Positions 34,919 to 43,707 of a stretch of DNA of 64,000 bases are shown here, in pieces. Source of the DNA: Ignavibacteriales bacterium (GTDB lineage: Bacteria; Bacteroidota; Ignavibacteria; Ignavibacteriales; Ignavibacteriaceae). The notes beneath the pieces were generated by a model, which made no database searches, was not told the origin of the DNA, and was given only the letters and a program-made list of their open reading frames with translations. The stretch covers positions 682,001 to 746,000 of the forward strand of contig JADJMD010000013.1 of the NCBI GenBank assembly GCA_016709765.1, given 5' to 3'. The position numbers and the translations under genes were made by a program. Each line of letters begins with the position of its first letter. Position 1 is the first letter of the stretch.

Positions 34919-35767
34919 TTAAGACATTTTAGCTTTTAGTAATGCTTCTAAAAAATCAGCTATACCTTCTTCGTTGTTTGTTTTTTTAAGAACATAATCT
35001 GCTGCTTTTTTTATCTCGGGAATCGCATTGTGCAGCGTAACTTTTAACGCTTTAGATTGAAACATACTAAGATCGTTGTACCAATCACCTAAAACAGCAG
35101 TGTTTTCTTCTTTAACTTTTAAATGTTTGATAAGGCGCTGCATCGCTTTTCCTTTAGATGATCCCGATCTTCTAACTTCAAGATAATAAATTCCTTCGTG
35201 AGTTTGAGATCTGAAAAACGAAAGTGAAGTTCCAATTGTAAACGGAAAACTTAATTTGTCACGAATAAATTCAACAGTACGTTTGTTATCCCCAGCAAAA
35301 ACAATTTCTAATGTTTTAGATGTTAGATCATCATACGAATCAACTTCTTTATAAACTGCACCAAATTTATCCATTAATTTTGGAATGATGGAGTTTTGTT
35401 TAGTGTAATAAATTGCTTCAGCATGGCAAAGGGCAATGTTAACAAGATATTTTTCTGAGTACTCAATTGCTTTTTTAACCTGGCTTTCTTTTAAAAAAGA
35501 TCTATAAACATAATGTTTACCTACTGTACTTTGAATTGACGAACCATCTAATGAAATTAATGGAAAAAATATCTTCAGTTCTTCAGCTAATGGTACTAAA
35601 GCCGAGTGTAAACGTCCAGAGGCAAATGAAAAAAATACGCCACATTTTTTGAGATCCATTATTAATTGTTTTGTTCTTTCGCCAATTTCGCCTTCATCAT
35701 TTACTAATGTTCCATCAACATCAAAAAGTACAAGCTCTATTATCTTTAACCGCTTTAAATCAAACAT
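34919..35767 (-). CDS. Cof-type HAD phosphatase
   Basis: A 282-residue HAD hydrolase of subclass IIB. Motif I is LVLFDVDGTLVNDEG, motif II FSFASGRLHS, and motif IV NTAVLGDWYNDLSMF. A long alpha/beta cap lies between motifs II and III. Members dephosphorylate sugar phosphates, FMN or pyridoxal phosphate, and the substrate here is not known. It starts one base after the stop of the upstream sodium symporter and is followed two bases later by the HD phosphodiesterase. Confidence 0.88.
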   Translation of the reverse strand: MFDLKRLKIIELVLFDVDGTLVNDEGEIGERTKQLIMDLKKCGVFFSFASGRLHSALVPLAEELKIFFPLISLDGSSIQSTVGKHYVYRSFLKESQVKKAIEYSEKYLVNIALCHAEAIYYTKQNSIIPKLMDKFGAVYKEVDSYDDLTSKTLEIVFAGDNKRTVEFIRDKLSFPFTIGTSLSFFRSQTHEGIYYLEVRRSGSSKGKAMQRLIKHLKVKEENTAVLGDWYNDLSMFQSKALKVTLHNAIPEIKKAADYVLKKTNNEEGIADFLEALLKAKMS

Positions 35768-35768
35768 A

Positions 35769-37517
35769 TTATTTTATAACTGTCTTCCAACCAATTTTAG
35801 AAAGATTAACATAGATAATTGAAACGGAAATTGCTGCTACACCTAAGTAAATTATTGAGTCAAAATACTCACCCATAATCAGTTTTCCAGTACCAAACAA
35901 TATTGAGTAAACTAAAATAACTCCAATTAACCAGTTAATAAACAATCTAAAAAATCCAGAATCACTTTCAACATCAGGAAGTTTATCAGAGATCTTTTTC
36001 CACATTATGCCACCGGGATGAATTTTTTTATAGAATGAAAATAAAACTTCTTCATCGGTTGGTTTTGTTAAAAATGTAACCACAACCCAAACCAAGGTTG
36101 TACCTGGTACAATTATAAACAAAGTATATGGAAATAATATTCCATAACTTTTTAGGATCGGAAATATTATAAATGGTATAATCATTGCAGATATTTCTGA
36201 CCATGCATTTATCCGCCACCAGAACCATCTTAAAATTAAAACCAAACCAACACCTGCACCGCATTCAATAATAAAAGCCCATGCACCGGATATTTTCCCT
36301 ATAAAAAGTGTAACAACTAAAGAGATTAACATTAAAATTATAGTTGCTATTCTGGAAGATGAAACATAATGCGATTCTTCTTTATTCTGGTTTACAAATC
36401 TTTTATAAAAATCATTAATAATGTATGAGGTTCCCCAATTAAGTTGTGTAGCAATTGTACTCATATATGCTGCAAAAAATGCGGCAACCAATAAGCCTTT
36501 TAAACCCGCCGGAAGAAAATCACGCATTGCATAAATAAAACCCATACCTTTTTGAGCATCAGCAAGCTCAGGATAAAGTACAAGTGATGCTAATCCAACT
36601 AAAATCCATGGCCATGGTCTAATAGCGTAATGTGCAATCTGAAAAAATAAAGTTGCAAACAATGAGTGCTTTTCATTTTTAGCAGACATCATTCTTTGTG
36701 CAACATATCCACCTCCGCCCGGCTCGGCTCCTGGATACCACGAAGCCCACCAAATAATTCCGATATATGCAAGAAATGAAAAGAAAGACATCGCTAACAT
36801 ACCCGCTGCTGAAGGAACATCTGAAATTGTTGGAAAGAAATCAAAAACATAAGCAGGTAAATTTTGTTTTAATCCTGCAATGCCGCCGACTTGCGGTGAG
36901 TTTACTACAATTATTGCAAGAATAATACATCCAATCATTGCAATAAAAAACTGAAATGCATCTGTAATTACAACGCCCCACAAACCTGATATTGCTGAGT
37001 AAAGTGCTACTAAAATCATACATCCAAAAACATATAACATAACAACGGACTCATCAATGCCAAACATTCCTTGAAGTATTGATGACATAGCTTTGTTAAC
37101 CCAGCCTATTATAATCACGTTCATAAATAATCCAAGATATAATGCGCGGAAACCTCTCAAAAATTTTGCTGGTTTTCCGGAGTACCTTATTTCCGCAAAT
37201 TCTGCTTCAGTCATAATTCCTGCACGGCGCCATAACCTTGCAAAGAAAAAAACAGTAAGCATTCCACCGAAGGCAAAATTCCACCAAATCCAGTTTCCGG
37301 AAATGCCATTTTTAGCCACAAGTTCGGTAACAGCCAAAGGAGTGTCCGCAGCAAAAGTAGTTGCCACCATAGATATACCTGCTAAATACCAGGGTAAATT
37401 TCTACCTGAAAGGAAGAAGTCATTTGTGCTTTTTCCAGCTCTTTTGGAATAAATTAAGGCAATTGATATAGAAAATATGAAGTACGCAACAACGATTAAA
37501 TAATCTATTAATTCCAC
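35769..37517 (-). CDS. Sodium:solute symporter (SSS family)
   Basis: A 582-residue transporter of about 13-14 helices. The family signature begins with the conserved SGRNLPWYLAGISMVAT and DTPLAVTELVAKNG. The C-terminal region WFWWRINAWSEISAM is typical of larger SSS members. The frame is open to 37976 against the neighbouring plus-strand gene. The GTG at 37517 is chosen because AGAGG lies just before it and the first helix follows at once. Substrate is not clear; sugars, proline or carboxylates are possible. It heads the long minus-strand run down to the O-antigen ligase. Confidence 0.88.
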   Translation of the reverse strand: MELIDYLIVVAYFIFSISIALIYSKRAGKSTNDFFLSGRNLPWYLAGISMVATTFAADTPLAVTELVAKNGISGNWIWWNFAFGGMLTVFFFARLWRRAGIMTEAEFAEIRYSGKPAKFLRGFRALYLGLFMNVIIIGWVNKAMSSILQGMFGIDESVVMLYVFGCMILVALYSAISGLWGVVITDAFQFFIAMIGCIILAIIVVNSPQVGGIAGLKQNLPAYVFDFFPTISDVPSAAGMLAMSFFSFLAYIGIIWWASWYPGAEPGGGGYVAQRMMSAKNEKHSLFATLFFQIAHYAIRPWPWILVGLASLVLYPELADAQKGMGFIYAMRDFLPAGLKGLLVAAFFAAYMSTIATQLNWGTSYIINDFYKRFVNQNKEESHYVSSSRIATIILMLISLVVTLFIGKISGAWAFIIECGAGVGLVLILRWFWWRINAWSEISAMIIPFIIFPILKSYGILFPYTLFIIVPGTTLVWVVVTFLTKPTDEEVLFSFYKKIHPGGIMWKKISDKLPDVESDSGFFRLFINWLIGVILVYSILFGTGKLIMGEYFDSIIYLGVAAISVSIIYVNLSKIGWKTVIK

Positions 37518-37602
37518 ATTTACCTCTTTGGTATGGTATCTGTTTATCTGCTGTGTGGGAAATGTTTTTTTACGATGATAAATATAAGGTTTAGTTACGA
37601 AA

Positions 37603-38409
37603 ATGGATACTTCTACGCTTACAATAATTACTGTTGGTGTACTAACAATTTTTGCTTTTCTATTAATTAAGGTTTTTAAAAATTCTACTTCTGGTAAAAG
37701 ACCAAAGCTTTCATATAACGAGCGAGTTTTTTTACAAGCTAACTTAGATTTAGAATTAAACAATGATGATCTTACCGACAGACAAGTTAGAGCAGCAGGC
37801 AGCGAAAAGAAAAAAGATTTTAAAGGTGCAATTGAAGATATTAATGTTATCCTAAAACACGATAAGGGTAACGTTGGTTTAGTTTTTAAAAGAGGACTCG
37901 ATAAATTCAAAATTTCTGATTTTAAAGGTGCGAATGAGGATTTTTCTGAAGTGCTGGATAACAACCCAACTGACAAATACTCTTTTTACTATCGTGGAAT
38001 TTCAAATTTTCGACTTTCAAATTTCACAAAATCATTGAACGATTTTAACTCAGCAGTTAGTTTAGGGATTGAAGATAAAGAAGCATTCTTCCATAAAGGA
38101 TTGGTAGAGATTGAGCTTGATAAATACTTTGAAGCAATAGATGATTTTAACATCTACTTAGCAGAACATCCAAATGTTCTTGAAGCATTATTTAACAGAG
38201 GTATCGCATACAATAAAAGCGGCAATCCGGAATTTGCTATTAAAGATTTTAATAAAGTGATTGACCTAAATCCAAATCACGAAAAGGCATTTTTTGAAAG
38301 AGCTTTTGCGAAAAAGAATTTAGAAGATTTGGTTGGATATTCGAACGACCTGAAAACATCTTATAATAAAGGATATTTACACGCATATCATTTTTTGAAA
38401 GAAACTTAA
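37603..38409 (+). CDS. Membrane-anchored tetratricopeptide repeat protein
   Basis: A 268-residue protein. One N-terminal helix (TIITVGVLTIFAFLLIKVF) anchors it. About five or six TPR units follow, such as YRGISNFRLSNFTKSLNDF and NRGIAYNKSGNPEFAIKDF, with the usual eight-position consensus. The TPR stack faces the cytoplasm or periplasm depending on topology, and no partner is evident. It is a single plus-strand gene between two minus-strand operons. TPR proteins serve as scaffolds, and nothing more can be inferred. Confidence 0.88.
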   Translation: MDTSTLTIITVGVLTIFAFLLIKVFKNSTSGKRPKLSYNERVFLQANLDLELNNDDLTDRQVRAAGSEKKKDFKGAIEDINVILKHDKGNVGLVFKRGLDKFKISDFKGANEDFSEVLDNNPTDKYSFYYRGISNFRLSNFTKSLNDFNSAVSLGIEDKEAFFHKGLVEIELDKYFEAIDDFNIYLAEHPNVLEALFNRGIAYNKSGNPEFAIKDFNKVIDLNPNHEKAFFERAFAKKNLEDLVGYSNDLKTSYNKGYLHAYHFLKET

Positions 38410-38420
38410 TTTAATAACTC

Positions 38421-39857
38421 TTAACGTTTTCTTGTTATCATTTCAAATAAATTTCCAACCAGAAGTGTTACACAAACTCCAATCAAAATAAACCACGTCC
38501 ACGCAACAACCTTAAATATGATAATAAAACTCATTATAATAATTGCGGAAATAAATCCTGCAATAGCATGATTTTGCTTAATTTTTTTGTTTGATAATCC
38601 CAAAAGAAATGTGCCGAGTAAACCACCATACGTAAACGAAGCTATACTTAATGCAAGTTCAACAACCGCTTTAGAACTTTCCATAAAAATAAATGCTGAA
38701 AATATCAGCATTACTGCCCAAAAAACTGTAAGTGATTTTGAGATTAATAAATTCTTTTTTTCATCAACAGATTTTTGAAATGGAATATATAAATCCAGCA
38801 TAACAGAAGATGAAAGCGAAGTTATCGATCCCGCAAGAGTGGAAAGCGCAGCTGCAAATAATCCGGCAATAATTATTCCTTTAACTCCGGATGGTAAAAC
38901 TTCAATTATAAACTTAGAAAATATTTCATCAGATTTAATATTGAGTGGACCATAATATGCATAAAGTAAAACTCCGACAACTAAGAATAGTGCAAACTGA
39001 AAAATTATTATAACACCGGTTGTAACAATTGCTTTTTTACTATCAGCTAAATTTTTCGCGGCAAGTAATCTCTGGACAATCAATTGATCCGTTCCGTGTG
39101 ATGACATTGAGAGAAATGCACCGCCAATTAAGCCGCTAAGAAGCGTATATGGCTGTGAGAAAAACCCAGCAAATCCGTTTTCAAATCCAAAATTAAAAAC
39201 GCTAAGCTTGGATGATATTTCGCTTGATGAAAAAACTTCACCAACACCGCCGGGAATATTGCTTATCAAATAAAATCCTGTTAAGATGGCTCCGCCTATG
39301 TAAATTACTAATTGAATAGCATCAACCCATATTACGCCTTTTAATCCGCCAGTAAAAGTATACAGCAGCGCAACTATTGCGATAATAACAATTGCAATCA
39401 TTGGGGAAATATCTAACATCAAATAAAGCGGAATTGCAGTTGCAAAAAGTCTAACTCCATCCGCGGCAGTGCGAGTAAATAAAAAAGTAACGGAAGCTAA
39501 CGAACGGGTCTTATTTCCAAATCTGTTTTGAAGATAAGAATATGCGGTTGTCAAATCTCCTTTATAATATGAGGGCAAAAAGAATTGTGCAACTATTATT
39601 CTACCGATTAAATATCCAAAAGTTAATTGCAGAAAATTTAAGTTGGTAAGATATGCGAGACCGGGAATTGAAATAAAGGTTAGTGTGCTTGTTTCCGCAG
39701 CAACAATCGAAAAACTAATTACCCACCATGGAACTTCTTGCTTACCGATAAAATAATCTTTAACTGTTTTTTGTTTACCGCCGATTATTTTTCCAAATGC
39801 TGTAATCGCAATCATATAAATTATAATGATTGCATAATCCAAAGTAGAAACTTGCAA
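38421..39857 (-). CDS. Sodium:solute symporter (SSS family), second copy
   Basis: A 478-residue SSS transporter with about 13 helices. Typical parts are VKDYFIGKQEVPWWVISFSIVA near helix 2, ETSTLTFISIPG, and SSHGTDQLIVQRLLAAKN, the motif of the sodium/solute clade. It differs clearly from the SSS protein at 35769-37517 and is shorter. It starts at TTG three bases after the STAS gene's stop. Being the last gene of the run that includes rodZ-like, rsmB and ligA, it may be co-transcribed with them, but a functional link is not evident. Confidence 0.88.
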   Translation of the reverse strand: MQVSTLDYAIIIIYMIAITAFGKIIGGKQKTVKDYFIGKQEVPWWVISFSIVAAETSTLTFISIPGLAYLTNLNFLQLTFGYLIGRIIVAQFFLPSYYKGDLTTAYSYLQNRFGNKTRSLASVTFLFTRTAADGVRLFATAIPLYLMLDISPMIAIVIIAIVALLYTFTGGLKGVIWVDAIQLVIYIGGAILTGFYLISNIPGGVGEVFSSSEISSKLSVFNFGFENGFAGFFSQPYTLLSGLIGGAFLSMSSHGTDQLIVQRLLAAKNLADSKKAIVTTGVIIIFQFALFLVVGVLLYAYYGPLNIKSDEIFSKFIIEVLPSGVKGIIIAGLFAAALSTLAGSITSLSSSVMLDLYIPFQKSVDEKKNLLISKSLTVFWAVMLIFSAFIFMESSKAVVELALSIASFTYGGLLGTFLLGLSNKKIKQNHAIAGFISAIIIMSFIIIFKVVAWTWFILIGVCVTLLVGNLFEMITRKR

Positions 39858-39860
39858 GAT

Positions 39861-40205
39861 CTATTTTCCTAATTCCGCTAAGGCCTGTTCAACAGTTTCC
39901 GTTACAGGAAGAACTCTATCTAACTGAGTAATTCTTATTAATGTGTGCACTTTTTCAGATGGTGCAGCAAGTCTAATTTTTCCCTCGTTCGCAGATACAA
40001 TTCTATTTGCAACAAGTATTGCGCTTAAGCCAGAACTATCGCAGCTTTCAACAGCACTAAGATCAATAATTAGTTTATTTACTCCTTCAACTTTTAGAAT
40101 CATTGTAAACTCACCTTTAAGCAAGCCGGAAATACTTGTATCCAGACGCTTTTCATTCAATTTAAAAATCGTAATATCGCCAACACGCTTTGTTTCAAAA
40201 TTCAT
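39861..40205 (-). CDS. STAS-domain anti-anti-sigma factor-like protein
   Basis: A 114-residue STAS protein of the SpoIIAA/RsbV type. The conserved segment is LIIDLSAVESCDSSGLSAI; a Ser in SCDSSGL corresponds to the regulatory phospho-Ser. Such proteins bind anti-sigma kinases in partner-switching systems. No RsbW-type kinase, sigma factor or PP2C phosphatase lies nearby, so its partner must be elsewhere. It lies between a GT9-like gene and a symporter gene. Confidence 0.9.
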   Translation of the reverse strand: MNFETKRVGDITIFKLNEKRLDTSISGLLKGEFTMILKVEGVNKLIIDLSAVESCDSSGLSAILVANRIVSANEGKIRLAAPSEKVHTLIRITQLDRVLPVTETVEQALAELGK

Positions 40206-40214
40206 AATTTTGCC

Positions 40215-40745
40215 TTAAAACATTTTTAAACAATTTAAAAAATTATTGTAAGATACTTTCGATTCAACATCGTTGTTAGCAATCTGAAAGTTATAATATT
40301 TATCAGCGCCCTTTTTTGTAAATCCAATTCTTATTCTTGCATTAACAAGATTAGAAGCATAACTGTAAAACAAATCATCTTTCCGGTTTAAGTCCATAAC
40401 ACCATCAAATCTCATTTCAGATAATTTCTCAACTAGTTTGTGTGATGGAAGATCAAGCTTATTCAAATCTGAAATTCCAAACTCCATTGCTTTATTTCTA
40501 AACTTGGCAGGCAGTAAACTTATTCGATAATCTCTTGTTAAGATTTTTATTGATTTGTTTAGATGTTCAAGATACTCAAGAACAATATAACAAGCTCTAA
40601 AATCCATTTCATCTTCCGGCATCAAAATTAAAAATGATCCAGATCTTTTTAATGCTTCCGAAAAATCCTGTTCATTTAGAACAATGTTTTTTAATTTTCT
40701 TGAGATTAAAATACGAGAAATATTTTCTTTTATTGCTTCAATCAT
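40215..40745 (-). CDS. Short glycosyltransferase family 9-like protein
   Basis: A 176-residue protein. The alternation of short strands and helices and the segment FDGVMDLNRKDDLFYSYASN with INARIRIGF-like VNARIRIGFTK recall the first half of heptosyltransferase-type GT9 enzymes. The nucleotide-sugar half is missing, so transferase activity is doubtful. Similar short proteins (DUF6913-like) occur in Bacteroidota. The start overlaps ligA's stop by four bases. Assignment to a family is weak. Confidence 0.55.
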   Translation of the reverse strand: MIEAIKENISRILISRKLKNIVLNEQDFSEALKRSGSFLILMPEDEMDFRACYIVLEYLEHLNKSIKILTRDYRISLLPAKFRNKAMEFGISDLNKLDLPSHKLVEKLSEMRFDGVMDLNRKDDLFYSYASNLVNARIRIGFTKKGADKYYNFQIANNDVESKVSYNNFLNCLKMF

Positions 40746-42772
40746 TGTTTTTCATTTTCTTCAAGCATCTTTATAAATGTATTTTCATCTAAAACTTTAA
40801 CTCCTAGTGATTCAGCCTTTGACAATTTTGATCCTGCTTTTTCTCCAGCAACAACAAAATCAGTATGCTTACTTACACTTGAAGTTACTTTTCCTCCAAG
40901 AGAAATTATTCTTGCACCTGCATCATCTCTTGAAAAAGCAGAAAGTGTTCCTGTTAACACAAAAGTTTTTCCAGTTAATGCGGATTGAACAACTTTCTTT
41001 TTTTCTGATGTAAAAGTTAACCCTGATTTATGTAAATCTTCAATTAGAAGTAAATTTTTTTTATAAGAAAAAAATTGTTTAATACTTTTGCTAATGCTTG
41101 GACCAATTTCATAAATTGAGGAAATGTCTTCTTCACTTGCTGCAATAATATCATCAATTGAATTAAAATGATCTGCAATTTTTTGTGCCGCTCCTGTTCC
41201 AACATATCTTATTCCAAGTGCAAACAAAACTTTTGCAAAAGGCTGAGCCTTGCTAACTTCGACAGCCTTTAAAAGATTATCAATACTTTTTTCACCCAAT
41301 CGTTCTATTTCAATTAGCTTGTCTCGTTTATCTTTTAACTTATAAATATCAGAAAAGTGAGTTATTAATCCTTTATCGACAAACAGATCAATCAGTGCTT
41401 CGCCAAGACCTTCAATATCCATTGCACCACGTGAAGCAAAATGAATTAGTCGTCCTTTAACTTGCGCCGAACATTCGGGGTTTTCACAATAGAAGGCGAC
41501 TTCACCTTCGGGTTTAAATAATTTTGAATTGCAAATGGGACATTTTTCCGGCGAAAGAGTTGGTTTACTTTTTTTTAGACGTTCGTTTAAAATTACTGAT
41601 ACAACTTTTGGAATAACATCGCCACCTTTTTCAATTATAACAGCATCTCCGACCCTAATATCTTTCCGTTGTATCTCATCAAAATTGTGTAAAGTAGCCC
41701 GACTTATAGTTGATCCCGCAAGTTTTATAGGTTCCAATTCTGCAACTGGAGTTATTGCGCCAGTTCTGCCAACCTGCCATGTAATTTCATTTAGTTTTGT
41801 AAAAGCTTGTTTTGCTTTAAATTTAAATGCAACAGCCCAGCGTGGCGATTTTGCGATACTGCCTAAAAGTTTCTGCTGCTTCATAGAATTTACTTTTATT
41901 ACTGCGCCATCAATTTCATATTCAAGCGTGTCGCGTATTTCTTCAAACTTGCGGCATACCTTTAAAACTTCATCGATGTTTTTACAAATTTTGTATTGTG
42001 AATTAACTATAAATCCAAGTTTAGTTAATAACTTTAAATTTTCTAATTGCGATTCAAATTCTTCATTACTGCTGATAATGGAATAAAGAAAAACATTTAG
42101 CTTTCTTTCTGATACAATTTTGGGATCCTGTAATTTTAATGTGCCCGCAGTAGAGTTGCGTGGATTCGCAAAAAGTTTTTCACCATTAGCTTCACGCTCT
42201 TTATTCAGATTAGCAAAATCAGAGATGCGCATATAAACTTCTCCGCGCACTTCAAAATTTTTAAGATTGTATGTTTTTTCTTTGGATAAATCAATCTTTA
42301 AAGGGATTGAACGAATAGTTTTAATATTGTTTGTAACTTCTTCGCCAACTGTTCCATCACCACGAGTGGCTGCTGTCTGTAAAAATCCATCAATATAATT
42401 TATGCTAATGGAAGCACCATCAATCTTTAGCTCAACAACATATTCAACTTTTTCTGAATCAGGTAAATTTTCTTTTACTCTTCGATCAAAATCTAATAAA
42501 TCCTGCTCATCGTAAGTGTTCGCAAGACTCAACATCGGGATTTTATGCTTTACAGGATTAAATTCTTTAGTTAGATCTTTCCCCACTCTTTGAGTTGGAG
42601 AATCCGGGGTAATTAAATGGGGGTTTTCATTTTCAAGTTTTCCTAATTCTTTAACAAGCTTATCATAGTTTTCATCACTGATAACAGGTTCAGCTAAAAC
42701 AAAATAATTATAATCGTGCTTGATTATCTCGTTACGAAGCTCTTCAATTCTTTTCCCGATTAAAGAATCCAT
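40742..42772 (-). CDS. ligA: NAD-dependent DNA ligase
   Basis: LigA joins nicks in duplex DNA using NAD, essential for Okazaki fragment joining. The 676-residue protein has the adenylated Lys116 in VELKIDGASI, the RGDGTVGEEVT and RGEVYM motifs, and an OB-fold. A four-Cys zinc finger (CPICNSKLF then CENPECS) sits near residue 410. Helix-hairpin-helix motifs and a C-terminal BRCT domain (LTGKTFVLTGTLSAFSRD) follow. Complete and standard in length. Its ATG follows the stop of the rodZ-like gene with no spacer. Confidence 0.98.
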   Translation of the reverse strand: MDSLIGKRIEELRNEIIKHDYNYFVLAEPVISDENYDKLVKELGKLENENPHLITPDSPTQRVGKDLTKEFNPVKHKIPMLSLANTYDEQDLLDFDRRVKENLPDSEKVEYVVELKIDGASISINYIDGFLQTAATRGDGTVGEEVTNNIKTIRSIPLKIDLSKEKTYNLKNFEVRGEVYMRISDFANLNKEREANGEKLFANPRNSTAGTLKLQDPKIVSERKLNVFLYSIISSNEEFESQLENLKLLTKLGFIVNSQYKICKNIDEVLKVCRKFEEIRDTLEYEIDGAVIKVNSMKQQKLLGSIAKSPRWAVAFKFKAKQAFTKLNEITWQVGRTGAITPVAELEPIKLAGSTISRATLHNFDEIQRKDIRVGDAVIIEKGGDVIPKVVSVILNERLKKSKPTLSPEKCPICNSKLFKPEGEVAFYCENPECSAQVKGRLIHFASRGAMDIEGLGEALIDLFVDKGLITHFSDIYKLKDKRDKLIEIERLGEKSIDNLLKAVEVSKAQPFAKVLFALGIRYVGTGAAQKIADHFNSIDDIIAASEEDISSIYEIGPSISKSIKQFFSYKKNLLLIEDLHKSGLTFTSEKKKVVQSALTGKTFVLTGTLSAFSRDDAGARIISLGGKVTSSVSKHTDFVVAGEKAGSKLSKAESLGVKVLDENTFIKMLEENEKQ

Positions 42773-43690
42773 TTACTCTTGATCAATTTTTGGAGGTGCA
42801 TTTAAATAAACAAGTCCGGTTCTATCTAACTTAAAATGCCTCACAGAACCTAATCGCCCAGTAAATTCAACAGGTTTATTATTCAATTCCAAAGTAACTC
42901 CGCCGGAATTACCAATTGTTCCTTTAAATTCTCGTGCGGCACTTACGCTGAATTTTAGATTTGGACTGAGTGTGAATTCCTGCGTACGATTATTATCAAG
43001 CACAACAAAAACCCAGGATTGTTCTTTGGGATAAAAAGTCAGATACAGGCTATCGGCTGATACAGTAACAATAGTGTTATCACCTTCGTTTAACTGATTA
43101 ACAGGTTGCTCTTCAATATATCGCTGATTTCCTTGTTCGATAACTTCTTCAATTGGTGTTTCTTCTACAATTATTTTATCACTTTTACTAAAAATAAAAA
43201 AGTAAAGAAGCGCGGCAATAATAATTAATCCAATTCCACCTAATCCAAATATCATTAACTGGTTGTTGGCTTTGCTACTAGATTCATTTAAGTTTTGTTT
43301 TTGCTCATCAACATAAGATTTCAAAGGAATAGTTGATTTTACTTTCGGTTTTTGTGGATCAACTTTAGTTTCTTCGATTTTAGGCAAATCGGATTTGGGC
43401 TCCTCCGCTTGCCTTGCTTCTTCCACAGTTGCAGGAGGACTTGGATCAAACTCTTTACCATCTCTTGCCGCTTCAAATTTTTTTAAAGTTATATTTTCAT
43501 CAAGCCCAATTGTTTTAGCAAACTGTTTTACAAACGCTTTCACATAAAGATCAGGCAGAAAAGAAAAATTTCCCTGATCAATGGCCTCAAGAAATTTAAG
43601 ATCAATTCTTGTTTTAGTAGCCATCTGCTGAAGTGTTAACCCGGCACTTTCCCTTTGCTGTCTTAATTCATCTGCAAATTTATCAAGCAT
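42773..43690 (-). CDS. RodZ-like membrane protein with N-terminal HTH domain
   Basis: A 305-residue protein. Residues 1-75 form a Cro/C1-type helix-turn-helix (GLTLQQMATKTRIDLKFLEAI). An acidic, Pro-rich linker follows, then one helix near residue 150 (LMIFGLGGIGLIIIAALLYF). The C-terminal periplasmic domain (about 205-300) is of the DUF4115 type. RodZ links MreB to the elongation complex and shapes rod cells. MreB is not in the window. It lies between rsmB and ligA, and the fold order is diagnostic for the family. Confidence 0.88.
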   Translation of the reverse strand: MLDKFADELRQQRESAGLTLQQMATKTRIDLKFLEAIDQGNFSFLPDLYVKAFVKQFAKTIGLDENITLKKFEAARDGKEFDPSPPATVEEARQAEEPKSDLPKIEETKVDPQKPKVKSTIPLKSYVDEQKQNLNESSSKANNQLMIFGLGGIGLIIIAALLYFFIFSKSDKIIVEETPIEEVIEQGNQRYIEEQPVNQLNEGDNTIVTVSADSLYLTFYPKEQSWVFVVLDNNRTQEFTLSPNLKFSVSAAREFKGTIGNSGGVTLELNNKPVEFTGRLGSVRHFKLDRTGLVYLNAPPKIDQE

Positions 43691-43707
43691 AATATCTCAT
43701 AAAATTA

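Noticed and set aside
37518..37976. Open frame extending the SSS symporter upstream over the TPR gene
   Set aside because: The extension has no transporter features, runs antisense through a convincing TPR gene, and a GTG with AGAGG at 37517 opens directly before the first helix.
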